A DNA stretch of 15,162 bases. It comes from Rhodoplanes sp049284695. GTDB lineage: Bacteria > Pseudomonadota > Alphaproteobacteria > Rhizobiales > Xanthobacteraceae. The notes beneath the pieces were generated by a model. That model ran no database searches. It saw only the letters and a program-made list of their open reading frames with translations, and had not been told where the DNA came from. Both the position numbers and the translations under genes were made by a program. The stretch spans positions 1 through 15,162 of the forward strand of contig JBAPYK010000044.1 in assembly GCA_049284695.1 (NCBI GenBank), given 5' to 3'. Below, one piece after another: positions 1 to 8,049 of this stretch. The first letter of the stretch is position 1. Every line of letters starts with the position of its first letter.

Positions 1-312
1 AGCGGATTCTGGGTCTCGCCCGGGGTGCCGCAGTGCAGAGGTTTGCGCGCGAAGGCCCGTGTTTATTGGGGATTTTTGCGCGCTCGCAAGCCGGCAGAGA
101 ATATTTTGTGCGGTGCGACTGGCGGAGCGAGACGAACCGGAATCCAACACTCTCCGTTTTGCGGAAAACTAATGGCTGGGCACCGTGAGGAAGGCGGGAG
201 CCCGGTTGGCGGCTGCGCCATTACGTCTGTGTCTCTCTTGCAGCAACAGTGCGGAGCTCGATCGCGCGGGCCCACTTGACCAGGCGCGACCTGTGCTGGG
301 ATGTGCCCACGA
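1..312. other. No supportable gene
   Basis: This stretch has short open frames on both strands, but none shows a recognisable family, membrane pattern or ribosome binding site. I checked it for tRNA-like T-arms and for riboswitch cores and found neither. It lies just downstream of the leftward membrane-protein gene that ends at 313, so it may hold that gene's 3' untranslated region. I see no hairpin followed by a T-run that would be a clear terminator. Confidence 0.5.
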
Positions 313-981
313 TCATGGGCGTATGCTGGCTGAGGGCCGCCGGAGATTGTCGATGAGAATGTAAATACTGTACAAGAAAACCCAGAGGGGGAAAACGATG
401 AAAATCCAGCTTGTGTAGTAGCTGCCGACCAAGATAAGCACCGAGAGCGCGTATCCAAAGGCTGCCAACCAACGCGGCGCAATCCCCGTGTAGATGGCAA
501 CGGTGGACGTGGCAACCATAAAAACAACGCCCATCTTGATCATATAGACATTAATGAGGCCGTAAGCAGCAGCTCGGGCGAGGTAGAACGTCGGTGAATT
601 GATAAGCTGTTCGGGTTGTGCGGCAAAAGCCACGAGTATCGCGCCGACTATTGCAGCCCCCGTGAATAGCATTGCCAAAAATAAAAGGCCGCTGCCCAGA
701 AATACCGTCGCAAAGAACCGATCCTCCGCTTGAGCCAAGCGGTCACGCAGCACGCCAATAAACCAAAGAAAAGCGATGCCGGCGAATGGAATCAGATTTA
801 ACGCCAATGCAACGGTATCAGAATTCGTTCGAAGCCATGAGCCAGGCTCCTGAGGATCAGCGGGCACGGACATTCGAAGAAGCCCAAATGCGATTATCAA
901 CAAGATAGAGAAAAGCATGCCTGCCAACGCCGCAGCCTTCGGAGTTCTTAGGTGTGCGCGACTTAAGGCTCTATTTTGCAT
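313..981 (-). CDS. Conserved polytopic membrane protein, unknown function
   Basis: From the ATG at 981 the product has 222 residues with about six hydrophobic spans, near residues 17-37, 57-77, 90-120, 135-165, 170-190 and 192-212. A short basic N-terminus carries RTPKAAALAG, and the charged segment GVLRDRLAQAEDRFF follows the second span. The pattern resembles a conserved hypothetical integral membrane family I have seen in soil bacteria, with no known reaction. The start is uncertain. The frame stays open up to an ATG at 1062 and a TTG at 1065, inside the end of the upstream DUF4239 gene, and neither site has a clear Shine-Dalgarno. I prefer 981 because the residues before it are not membrane-like and would overlap the neighbour. 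It probably shares a transcript with the DUF4239 gene. Confidence 0.7.
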   Translation of the reverse strand: MQNRALSRAHLRTPKAAALAGMLFSILLIIAFGLLRMSVPADPQEPGSWLRTNSDTVALALNLIPFAGIAFLWFIGVLRDRLAQAEDRFFATVFLGSGLLFLAMLFTGAAIVGAILVAFAAQPEQLINSPTFYLARAAAYGLINVYMIKMGVVFMVATSTVAIYTGIAPRWLAAFGYALSVLILVGSYYTSWIFIVFPLWVFLYSIYILIDNLRRPSASIRP

Positions 982-1027
982 GTTCGATTCTGCAAAAGCT
1001 TGGGTAGCTCGGGCTTTGATAGCCCCG

Positions 1028-1807
1028 TCACTCGGGGAAAGCCGAAATGCTGGCGGCTGCATCAATCATGGGCTGTTGGCTTGTTCTGATGAAGCCGGCA
1101 GTCGGCCGATCGAGGTCCTGGATCAGGAGTATCACCCCCGAGATGAGCGCTCCCATGATGTAGATCGGCAGCCGTGAGCACCGCGCCTCAAGTCCGCTCG
1201 CATAGCCGGTGAAGGCTGCCGCGATGGCAGCCACAGCGTACAGCGCGATCACCACGACATTCGGCACCTGGCTCCGTAGCGCCGTCAAACGCTTCTCCTG
1301 GTTATCGATCATCTCGTTTAGGCTTTGAATGAAGAGTCCTGTCGGCACCATCCCGTTGTCCTTCAAGGCAACCGCCTTGGCCTGCTGCCAAAGCGCTTCC
1401 TGAAGTGCATTCGAGCGGGAAATTGCGGCGTTCAGCTCGGCGGGAGAAGGGACGCGTCGCGTTATGTCCAGCCGGACTTGGACGTATTCTTGTAGAAGTT
1501 TCAGCGCCTGTACTCCGTAGGGGGCCGGGAGCAGCCGTGCGCGGAGCGCCGTCGTGCCGATCGCATTTGCCTCATTCAATACGGCGTCACGCCGGGTCTC
1601 AAAGCGCGCGAGAGCCATGGCGAACGTAAACCCGATCATCAGCGCCAGCAGACCGAGAATCGCGCCCTCAAGGGTAGAAACATTGTCGCCACCGCGACCG
1701 CTTGCGCGGACTCCGAGCTGGCGCCCGATTTCGCTCGCAGCAAGGAGTGCAACGAAGCTGATCAGGAAAATCGACCAAAGAGGGTAATTGTTTAGGTCGA
1801 TCGCCAT
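1028..1807 (-). CDS. DUF4239 (bestrophin-like) membrane protein
   Basis: This 259-residue membrane protein has an N-terminal span (about 10-25), a second at about 46-66, a soluble middle section, and two C-terminal spans (about 184-203 and 213-230). Family hallmarks are EGAILGLLALMIGFTFAMA (48-66) followed by ARFETRRDAVLNEANAIGT, and DLDRPTAGFI (231-240) near the C-terminus. These match the DUF4239 family, described as bestrophin-like; its transport activity is not established. The ATG at 1807 is preceded by a GGGGG-containing stretch at suitable distance. It starts 62 bp after the fabI stop with no obvious terminator between, so it may be a distal part of the same transcript. Its end overlaps possible upstream starts of the next membrane-protein gene. 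Confidence 0.8.
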   Translation of the reverse strand: MAIDLNNYPLWSIFLISFVALLAASEIGRQLGVRASGRGGDNVSTLEGAILGLLALMIGFTFAMALARFETRRDAVLNEANAIGTTALRARLLPAPYGVQALKLLQEYVQVRLDITRRVPSPAELNAAISRSNALQEALWQQAKAVALKDNGMVPTGLFIQSLNEMIDNQEKRLTALRSQVPNVVVIALYAVAAIAAAFTGYASGLEARCSRLPIYIMGALISGVILLIQDLDRPTAGFIRTSQQPMIDAAASISAFPE

Positions 1808-1869
1808 CGTCGAGCCCCCGTTCGAGCGAACGCCAAACTGGGAAAAAGAATCAACACCGTTGCATGCTG

Positions 1870-2652
1870 TTAGTCGATGATGTGATAGCCGCCATCAACA
1901 TAGAGAGTATCGCCGGTGATGAGTTTGGCCGCATCATGCGCCAGGAACGCGACCGCCATGCCGACATCGTCAATGCTGACCAGCTTGCGAGTGGGCGCCT
2001 TCCCTTGTGCTTTCTCCAACAGCGAGTCGAACTCGGGAATGCCGGAGGCCGCGCGGGTCGCGAGCGGGCCGGGTGAGATGGCGTGAACCCTAATTCCTTT
2101 CGGCCCGAGTTCAGCCGCGATATAGCGCACCGCGCATTCCAGTGCCGCCTTGGCGACGCCCATGATGTTGTAGTTCTCCACGACCATCTGGCTGCCATAG
2201 TAGGTCATGGTGAAGATCGCTCCGCCGTTCTTCATCAACGGTTCGGCGAGGTGCGCCATCCGAATGAACGACCAGCAGGAGATATCCATCGTCGTAATGA
2301 AGCCGTCGCGTTGTACGTCGATCACACGTCCGCCCAGGGCTTCCTTCGGCGAGAAGGCGATCGAATGCACGAGGAAGTCGAGTTCGCCCCACTCCTCCGC
2401 GATTCGTTCGAACACCGCCTCCATATGACCCGGCGCCTCGACATCGAGCGGCATGAAAATCGGCGTCTCAAGCTCCCGCGCAAGCGGCTCGACGTATTTT
2501 TTTGTCTTTTCATTTCGATAGGTGATCGCAACTTCAGCTCCGAATGCTCGGAATGCCCTGGCGCAGCCCCAGGCGATGGACTTGTCGTTGGCGATGCCGA
2601 CGATCAATCCCCTCCGGCCTTCGTGGATCTTAGCCTTGTATGATGGAATCAT
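1870..2652 (-). CDS. fabI: Enoyl-[acyl-carrier-protein] reductase (NADH), FabI type
   Basis: This 260-residue short-chain dehydrogenase reduces enoyl-ACP (or a related enoyl thioester) with NAD(P)H. The N-terminal nucleotide site reads GLIVGIANDKSIAWG (15-29), the FabI variant of the Rossmann glycine motif. SIAFSPKEAL (97-106) matches the FabI segment near the cofactor. The catalytic residues fit the FabI arrangement: Tyr151, Tyr161 and Lys168, with Tyr-x6-Lys spacing in YNIMGVAK. The C-terminus ITGDTLYVDGGYHI is typical. Length equals that of housekeeping FabI. The ATG at 2652 has a GAGG-type ribosome site and lies 23 bp after the ackA stop, so it is the fourth gene of the DUF3141-pta-ackA operon. 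That context suggests a specialised paralogue, perhaps reducing a short enoyl-CoA or ACP intermediate. That role is inferred. Confidence 0.93.
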   Translation of the reverse strand: MIPSYKAKIHEGRRGLIVGIANDKSIAWGCARAFRAFGAEVAITYRNEKTKKYVEPLARELETPIFMPLDVEAPGHMEAVFERIAEEWGELDFLVHSIAFSPKEALGGRVIDVQRDGFITTMDISCWSFIRMAHLAEPLMKNGGAIFTMTYYGSQMVVENYNIMGVAKAALECAVRYIAAELGPKGIRVHAISPGPLATRAASGIPEFDSLLEKAQGKAPTRKLVSIDDVGMAVAFLAHDAAKLITGDTLYVDGGYHIID

Positions 2653-2675
2653 TCTCAGACCTCAGGTTTGCACGT

Positions 2676-3860
2676 TCACCGCGCTTTTGAAATGAGAGCG
2701 AGCGTGTGCCGTGCGATCATCAGTTCCTCGTCGGTTGGTACGACACAGATCGCAAAGCGACTTTCCGGGGATGAAATCCGCATCTCGCCGCGAGAGTTCG
2801 CGGTCGGATCGAGTTTCGCTCCTAGCCAAGCAAGCTTTTCTGCCACCCGTGTTCGTATTAAAGGAGAGTTTTCGCCTATACCGGCCGTAAAGACGAATGC
2901 GTCGATTCCACCCAGTACCGCCGCCAGCATCCCTGCGCACAGCCCGATACGGTAGACGAAATAGTCGATTGCGAAAGCAGCGCGCGGATCAGAGCTCGCT
3001 TCGAGTTCGCGCATGTCGTTGCTGGTCCCCGAGAGGCCCTTCAGCCCGCAGTCGTGATAGAGGAAACGTTGGACGGCGACGGCGTCCATGCCTTTCTCGG
3101 CCAGAAGATAGAGCACCACGCCGGGATCGATTTGGCCCGGCCGCGTCCCCATCGGAAGGCCATCGAGCGCGGTGAAGCCCATCGTGCTCTCGACGCTGCG
3201 CCCTTCCAACAGGGCGCACATCGAGGCGCCGCTGCCCAGATGCGCGACGATCACCCGTCTGCGGGGGATATCCGGCGCCACCTCCGGCAGGCGATAGGCG
3301 ATGTACTCATACGAGAGTCCGTGAAAGCCATACCGGCGCACGCCCTCGTCATAGAGGCTTTCAGGCAGCGCATAATGATCGGCCAATGAACCGTGAGCGC
3401 GATGGAACGCTGTGTCGAAGCACGCAACTTGCGGCAGCTCTTGGCGTCGCTCCAGAATGGCGCGGATGGGCGCGAGATTGTTCGGCTGATGCAAAGGCGC
3501 GAGGGGGACATAGCGCGCCAGTCGATCGACCACCTCGGCGGTCACGAGCACCGGCTGGCTGTATTCCGGGCCGCCATGCACGACCCGATGTCCCACTGCG
3601 ACAAGGTCAACATGCTGCGTCTCCCGCAGCCAGGCTCCCGTGACATCGATCGCCGCTGAAAGATCAGGTATCTCGTCCGCAGGGAATGTGCGGTCGACAG
3701 CGCTCGATCCGTCGGCCTTTGCGGCGCGCAACCGAGGCCGCACTCCAACCCCGTCCACCTGACCCTTGAGCAGACGCGTGAGCGTTCGCGTCGCAGCGAT
3801 CTCAAAAACCTGGAATTTGAGGCTCGAGGATCCGGCATTGACGACAAGGATCGCTTGCAT
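2676..3860 (-). CDS. ackA: Acetate kinase (short-chain carboxylate kinase)
   Basis: The 394-residue product is a full-length acetate kinase of the ASKHA fold, interconverting acetyl-phosphate plus ADP with acetate plus ATP. The N-terminal phosphate motif is VVNAGSSSLKF (6-16, Asn8). Other family motifs are GHRVVHGG (90-97, Arg92), FDTAFH (148-153, Asp149), RRYGFHG (175-181, His180), HLGSGAS (207-213), GTRPGQIDPG (238-247, Arg240), TAGIGENS (325-332) and PTDEE (376-380). All expected catalytic residues are present. The frame is open 23 codons upstream, but the ATG at 3860 directly precedes the conserved beta strand and lies 5 bp after the pta stop. This is the classical pta-ack pairing. Butyrate or propionate as substrate cannot be excluded from sequence. 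Confidence 0.95.
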   Translation of the reverse strand: MQAILVVNAGSSSLKFQVFEIAATRTLTRLLKGQVDGVGVRPRLRAAKADGSSAVDRTFPADEIPDLSAAIDVTGAWLRETQHVDLVAVGHRVVHGGPEYSQPVLVTAEVVDRLARYVPLAPLHQPNNLAPIRAILERRQELPQVACFDTAFHRAHGSLADHYALPESLYDEGVRRYGFHGLSYEYIAYRLPEVAPDIPRRRVIVAHLGSGASMCALLEGRSVESTMGFTALDGLPMGTRPGQIDPGVVLYLLAEKGMDAVAVQRFLYHDCGLKGLSGTSNDMRELEASSDPRAAFAIDYFVYRIGLCAGMLAAVLGGIDAFVFTAGIGENSPLIRTRVAEKLAWLGAKLDPTANSRGEMRISSPESRFAICVVPTDEELMIARHTLALISKAR

Positions 3861-3865
3861 GGATG

Positions 3866-4855
3866 TCACGCTGCTGCGATTGCGGCCATTCGAGCGCACG
3901 CGTGCGCGTACAGCACCGCGGCGGCGCACGAGGCCATGCGCGTGCGCACGGAGTCGGCGCGCGACGTGAGGATGATCGGCACACGGGCCCCGAGCACAAT
4001 TCCCGCCGCATCCGCCTTAGCGAGGAAGGTCAGGTTCTTCGCTAGCATGTTGCCGGCCTCGAGGTCGGGTACAACGAGAATCTGCGCGCGGCCGGCAACC
4101 TCGGATCGGATGCCCTTGATCCTCGCCGCCTCGGGATCGATCGCGTTGTCGAACGCGAGCGGACCATCGAGGATGCCGCCTGTAATCTGTCCGCGATCGG
4201 CCATTTTACACAAGGCCGCCGCATCGATCGTGGACGGAATCTTGGTGGTGACTGTCTCCACCGCCGACAACAGCGCCACCCGCGGCGTTCCCAGGCCGAC
4301 CTGCGTGAACAGGTCGATTGCGTTCTGCACAATGTCGCGTTTGGCGTCGAGGTCGGGGAAGATGTTGATCGCGGCGTCGGTAATAAACAGCGTCTCGGAA
4401 TAGGTCGGGACATCCAGGATGAAGACGTGGCTCAGGCGTCGCTCGGTGCGCAGTCCGGTCGCGCCCACGGTTACGCTGCGCAGCAGCTCATCCGTGTGCA
4501 GGCTACCCTTCATCAGGAGCGCGCCTTTTCCTTCGCGAACGAGCTGCACCGCCTTCTCAGCCGCGGCGTGACTGTGAGGCGCGTCGACGACGTCGAACCG
4601 GCTGATATCGAGCCCATGAGTCTTAGCAACGCTTGCAATTTTTGCGACGGGCCCGACCAGGATGGGAACGATGATGCCGGCTTCCGCTGCTTCCGTTGCG
4701 CCCCGCAGCGACGTCTCATCGCAAGGATGGGCAACGATCGTGTTGACCGGCGGCCCCTCTTTGGCGCGTGCGATCAATTTCTCGTATTTCGCGTGTGGGA
4801 CATGCGCGCCGCCCGTGGTGCCAACGCCGACGCTGATATCATCATCCTTCGCCAT
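3866..4855 (-). CDS. pta: Phosphate acetyl/butyryltransferase
   Basis: The 329-residue product belongs to the PTA_PTB family, which exchanges CoA for phosphate on acyl-CoA to give acyl-phosphate for the downstream kinase. Family features are ILDGPLAFDNAID (228-240), PDLEAGNMLAKNL (263-275) and GARVPIILTSRADS (289-302). Length fits a stand-alone catalytic domain. There is no N-terminal MaoC hydratase domain, as found in some alphaproteobacterial bifunctional relatives, and no regulatory P-loop domain as in long Pta. The ATG at 4855 has a GAGGAG ribosome site five bases upstream. It starts 33 bp after the DUF3141 stop and ends 5 bp before ackA. The motifs resemble butyryltransferase-type relatives at least as much as classical Pta, so the acyl chain used is open. 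Confidence 0.9.
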   Translation of the reverse strand: MAKDDDISVGVGTTGGAHVPHAKYEKLIARAKEGPPVNTIVAHPCDETSLRGATEAAEAGIIVPILVGPVAKIASVAKTHGLDISRFDVVDAPHSHAAAEKAVQLVREGKGALLMKGSLHTDELLRSVTVGATGLRTERRLSHVFILDVPTYSETLFITDAAINIFPDLDAKRDIVQNAIDLFTQVGLGTPRVALLSAVETVTTKIPSTIDAAALCKMADRGQITGGILDGPLAFDNAIDPEAARIKGIRSEVAGRAQILVVPDLEAGNMLAKNLTFLAKADAAGIVLGARVPIILTSRADSVRTRMASCAAAVLYAHACARMAAIAAA

Positions 4856-4888
4856 TGACGCTCCTCAAGCTCTTGCCAATCGGCGCGG

Positions 4889-7144
4889 TTAGGAGGCTTC
4901 GCGTACCGCGCCGCTTTCGGCCGGGGCCACGACGGCGAGACCGGGCGCCGCAGCGGCGTCCCCGTCAGGCGCGAACATTCGGGCGATCTGCTGCATGCGC
5001 GCTTCCGCCACCCTGCTCAGCCCACCGGGTGCCGCGAGCACTTGGCGGATGACGGCCAAGGCCTTCCCTCTAGTTTCCATGTCCTCGGGCAGCAAGGAGG
5101 GAAGCGCTGCAATCGCAACCGCGGGATCGATCAGCAGCATGAAATACTGCTCGCGCACCAGCGCCTTGAATTCCGACAGCGGCAACGCCGGCATGTCCTC
5201 ATGGGCCTGTCGAACCCGGCGCACGGCCTCGAAGCCGCGTTCATCGACCGCCGCGCGCGGCAGTCCGACATAGATCAGAGCGCGAATGACCGCTTCGCGG
5301 AGCCCTCCGACCGGAATGCGCGCCTTCAGTTCGGCAATCCGGCGCTGTACCAGTTCACGGTGCAAGGCGCTCTTTCCGGCTTTTCGCAGGCGTTGATCCA
5401 ACGACGGATCAATGCCGAACCAGGCCTGAACCGCGGGCGAGCCGTAGACGGTAAGGAAGGTCGCCTCGGAAAGGCCATCACGAAGGTCGCGAAAGGCGTC
5501 AAGCGCCGCAACGACCTGGCGGGAGAAACTCTCCTGCAAAGCCAAAAACGGATTGTCGGCGCTCACGGGCTTGCGATGCTCGTGTACCCATCCGGCCATG
5601 GGCGACAACATCGCCACAAACGGATTCGCGTCCGATACCATCTCGTATTGCAGGCGCATCGGATGGAGTCGATGCAGCCATTCCGCCAGCGGCGCCGTCG
5701 CGAGCGCGCGCACAAACGGCTGTGCGAAAGTGCGGTACAGCGCAAGATTGGCTTCCGACATCCGGGCGACGGTCGCAAATCGGCGATCGTCCGCAGCATC
5801 GTTGCCGCCGAGCGCACGGATATCGTCGAGCGTCCTTTCCTCGCAACGCATCACCCATTCGCCCTGCGCAAGCTCGGAGCTCGTCGTGTCCACCGATCTC
5901 GCTTCGAACTTTGCTTCGTATAGGCCCGGTGGGAGCACGTCGATCAGGTCGATATTGCTCGCAAACTCGCCGTGCTCTTTGCGCGCCACGCCCCCGGAAA
6001 CGAAAATGCCGAGATGGCCGACACTTTCATGGACTGAATACACGATGGTCTGACCATAGGATCGGATTTCGTCGACGTCGTCATACAGGTCGAGAATCCA
6101 ACCGAGCGCCTGCTGAGGCGGTGTGATGTTGTCGCCCTTCGAGCAGAACACCACAATCGGTGAGCGGATATTGCGAAGGTCGATCGCCGTGCCATTGGAG
6201 GTCTTGATCTCACCCGCCGCCAGCTTGTTGCCGACGAACAGCTCGTTGACGATGAACTGCATTTCGTCCGCCGTCAGGTTAACGTGCCCGCCCCACCAGC
6301 GCTCGAATTCGAGATAGTGTGCAGCCTCTGTATCAATCTTCGAGAAGAGGTTGTACGGTTTCTTCCAGAGCGTGTTGGCGGGGTTGAGATTTTCGAAATT
6401 CTGAACCAACCAGGCGCCGTCGAATATCTCGTGCCCGATATCGCTCGTAAATGCGGTGAGCCAGCTCCCGCCGAGCAGGCCGCCGGTGTAGCGCATCGGA
6501 TTGAGGCCGCGCTGGCCGGTCCAATAGGAAAGCGGCGAGCCGGCGATAATGATCGGGCCGAACAGGTGAGGCGCGATGGCGGCGAGCATCATCACCGCCC
6601 ATCCGGCTTGGCAATTGCCGACCACGCAGGGCTTACCGTCAGCATCGGGGTGCAGCTCGATAACTCTTTCGAGGAAGACTGCCTCGGCGCGGGCGATATC
6701 CTCGATGGTCTGACCGGGCATGGGGTCGGGCAGGAAGCCAACAAAGTAGCAAGTGTGCCCCGCCCTCAGCGCGACGCCGATTTCACTGTCCGCCTTGAAG
6801 CCGCCAATGCCCGGGCCGTGCCCGGCGCGCGGATCGACGATGACGAACGGTCGCAGCTTCGGATCGATCGTGACCCCGTCGGGCGGCACAATCCGCACCA
6901 GCCCGTAATTCACCGGCCGCTCGAGGGTGCGGCCATCGATCACCAGCTCGACTTTGTAGCGGAGCACGTGAGGAACGGTCTTGGCCAAATGCTCGCGATA
7001 GCCATTTCCGCGCTCGCGCATCACCTCCCAGAACAGGATGGTGCGCTGCGAAAGATCGATCACATAATCCAGCGCGGGTCCGGCCGGATTGAAGGCTCCA
7101 CTCAGATCGCCTCCAGCAAAAGACTTGGATTGCTTCGCTGACAT
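4889..7144 (-). CDS. DUF3141 protein: PHA-synthase-like alpha/beta hydrolase with Cys nucleophile
   Basis: The 751-residue protein has two parts. Residues about 60-400 form an alpha/beta-hydrolase domain. The nucleophile elbow is VGNCQAG (175-181), placing Cys178 where lipases have Ser and PHA synthases have Cys. FCSKGDNITPP (333-343) supplies the likely acidic residue Asp338, and HESVGHLGIF (372-381) the likely base His377. WWGGHVNL and NYGLVRIVPP are also characteristic. Residues about 420-751 are mostly helical, with no domain I recognise, ending in an Ala-rich tail. The family is annotated as DUF3141 or poly(3-hydroxyalkanoate) synthetase-like, and its reaction is unproven. The start at 7144 is chosen over an in-frame ATG 19 codons upstream because a perfect GAAGGAGG lies 8 bases before it. 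It heads the operon with pta, ackA and fabI, suggesting action on hydroxyacyl- or acyl-CoA. Confidence 0.88.
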   Translation of the reverse strand: MSAKQSKSFAGGDLSGAFNPAGPALDYVIDLSQRTILFWEVMRERGNGYREHLAKTVPHVLRYKVELVIDGRTLERPVNYGLVRIVPPDGVTIDPKLRPFVIVDPRAGHGPGIGGFKADSEIGVALRAGHTCYFVGFLPDPMPGQTIEDIARAEAVFLERVIELHPDADGKPCVVGNCQAGWAVMMLAAIAPHLFGPIIIAGSPLSYWTGQRGLNPMRYTGGLLGGSWLTAFTSDIGHEIFDGAWLVQNFENLNPANTLWKKPYNLFSKIDTEAAHYLEFERWWGGHVNLTADEMQFIVNELFVGNKLAAGEIKTSNGTAIDLRNIRSPIVVFCSKGDNITPPQQALGWILDLYDDVDEIRSYGQTIVYSVHESVGHLGIFVSGGVARKEHGEFASNIDLIDVLPPGLYEAKFEARSVDTTSSELAQGEWVMRCEERTLDDIRALGGNDAADDRRFATVARMSEANLALYRTFAQPFVRALATAPLAEWLHRLHPMRLQYEMVSDANPFVAMLSPMAGWVHEHRKPVSADNPFLALQESFSRQVVAALDAFRDLRDGLSEATFLTVYGSPAVQAWFGIDPSLDQRLRKAGKSALHRELVQRRIAELKARIPVGGLREAVIRALIYVGLPRAAVDERGFEAVRRVRQAHEDMPALPLSEFKALVREQYFMLLIDPAVAIAALPSLLPEDMETRGKALAVIRQVLAAPGGLSRVAEARMQQIARMFAPDGDAAAAPGLAVVAPAESGAVREAS

Positions 7145-7152
7145 GGGGGTGG

Positions 7153-7160
7153 CCTCCTTC
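7153..7160 (-). promoter_or_regulatory. Strong ribosome binding site of the DUF3141 gene
   Basis: Read on the minus strand, GAAGGAGG ends eight bases before the ATG at 7144. It is the best Shine-Dalgarno match I noticed in the window. It fixes the start of the DUF3141 protein downstream of the longest open frame and suggests high translation of the first gene of the operon. Confidence 0.8.
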
Positions 7161-7226
7161 GAGAATGCGCGAGACCTCAAGAATGAGAATGTGCCACGCA
7201 CCTAGTCCAATCGGGGCGATAATGCA

Positions 7227-7240
7227 TTGATCAAAGACAA
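7227..7240 (-). promoter_or_regulatory. Candidate FNR/FixK-type site upstream of the DUF3141-pta-ackA-fabI operon
   Basis: Minus-strand TTGTCTTTGATCAA fits TTG-N8-CAA spacing and the FNR/FixK form TTGA-N6-TCAA with one mismatch in the left half-site. The right half-site TCAA is perfect. It lies 83 bp upstream of the start codon, in an otherwise AT-rich part of the leader. The -10 element expected about 22 bases downstream (near TAGGTG) is weak, so this is only a candidate. Control by oxygen limitation would agree with a Pta-AckA operon, but nothing else in the window proves it. Confidence 0.3.
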
Positions 7241-7365
7241 AAAACTTACTCAACTTCGAGGGTTGGAGCTTTGATGGCGTTGGAAAAGGCCGCAAATGCT
7301 GGGCTTCTGCAAGGTGTCAGCAGTCGGCCCCTCGGTGTGCCCGGCGTTAAGATAGGGTCCTGGCG

Positions 7366-7701
7366 ATGACCGAAACGATTTCGATGCAGCCGATCGCCCC
7401 CGGTGGCTATGGGGTGACGCGTTTCAACGCTCTGCGCCACGGCTTGCTGTCGCGCTACTCTGGGCTGCCCTGGGAGGATGCACCACGAACTCGTCGCGGC
7501 GCTGGTGGCCGAGCATGCGCCGGAGGGACCGACTGAGGAGCATCTGGTCGCTGGTACATCTCAACACCACGAATCAGTGTGTGGGGGGCGTCGCCGATGC
7601 GATCCGCGCGACAGCAGACGACACCGCCGAGGATTGCCGCGGTGGAGGCGGTCGAGGCTATGACCCGCCGCGCTCTCGACCTGCTCGGCAGCACGCGCAA
7701 C
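7366..7701 (+). pseudogene. Frameshifted remnant of a conserved hypothetical protein
   Basis: Three reading frames must be joined to follow this gene. The first frame, from the ATG at 7366, gives GGYGVTRFNALRHGLLSRY then LPWED. After a shift near 7470 a second frame gives LVAALVAEHAPEGPTEEHLV (to about 7550). After further changes VADAIRATADDTAEDC appears in a third frame, then EAMTRRALDLLGS back in the first frame up to about 7700. I recognise the order of these segments from a conserved alphaproteobacterial hypothetical family of unknown function, which normally continues from LPWED into the LVAALVAEHAP segment without interruption. The match is from memory, not a search. The remnant ends where transposase sequence begins. 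It lies divergent from the DUF3141 operon. Confidence 0.5.
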
Positions 7702-7977
7702 GACTTCCAGGACGAGATCGAATGCTTGGGTATCGAAGCTTCGCCGTCCTTCGTGCGAGAGCCCCAGGGCAACGGCGTCGCGGAGCGCTTCATCCGAACC
7801 TTGAAGGAGAACCTATTGTGGGCGAGGACCGATACGATCGAAGAGCTCCGAGCCGCGCTCGTCGAGTTCGCCAGGCACTACAACGAAACCTGGCTCGTCG
7901 CCCGCCACGGTCATCGTACCCCAGCCCAGGTAAGAGTCGATCAAGCCAGCTTGATCGGAACGCAATGGCCGATCTAA
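7702..7977 (+). pseudogene. C-terminal fragment of an IS3-family (OrfB) transposase
   Basis: About 91 residues beginning near DFQDEIECLG and ending at the TAA at 7975-7977 match the end of an IS3-type DDE integrase. The segment GNGVAERFIRTLKENLLW carries the final catalytic Glu (codon 7783-7785), and YNETWLVARHGHRTPAQVR is the typical C-terminus. The two catalytic Asp residues and all upstream sequence are missing, so it cannot be active. The open frame runs back without a stop into the preceding hypothetical remnant, giving a chimeric frame from 7579. Downstream, a TGTCTCAAAACCGG stretch at 8007-8020 could be what is left of the right end of the insertion sequence. Confidence 0.8.
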
Positions 7978-8049
7978 AGTTGGCTGCCTGAATGAGCCCA
8001 GCCGGATGTCTCAAAACCGGGCCGCAGTACACTCAATCAGTACAATCAA

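Noticed and set aside
110..160. tRNA-like 3' end on the minus strand
   Set aside because: The TGGCGGAGC start is suggestive, but the T-loop GGTTCGAATCC pattern and an acceptor partner are missing.
25..279. 84-codon plus-strand frame near the left edge
   Set aside because: No family resemblance, no membrane or domain pattern, and a competing frame of similar length exists on the other strand.
1808..1869. Terminator between fabI and the DUF4239 gene
   Set aside because: Only a CGTTCG/CGAACG palindrome with a two-base loop is present, too tight and without a T-run after it in the right direction.
2083..2643. 186-codon plus-strand frame
   Set aside because: It lies wholly antisense to fabI, whose motifs and length are complete; typical shadow frame in GC-rich DNA.
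6284..7141. 285-codon plus-strand frame, and 5042-5923 (293 codons)
   Set aside because: Both are antisense to the DUF3141 gene, rich in Arg, Gly and His without domain pattern.
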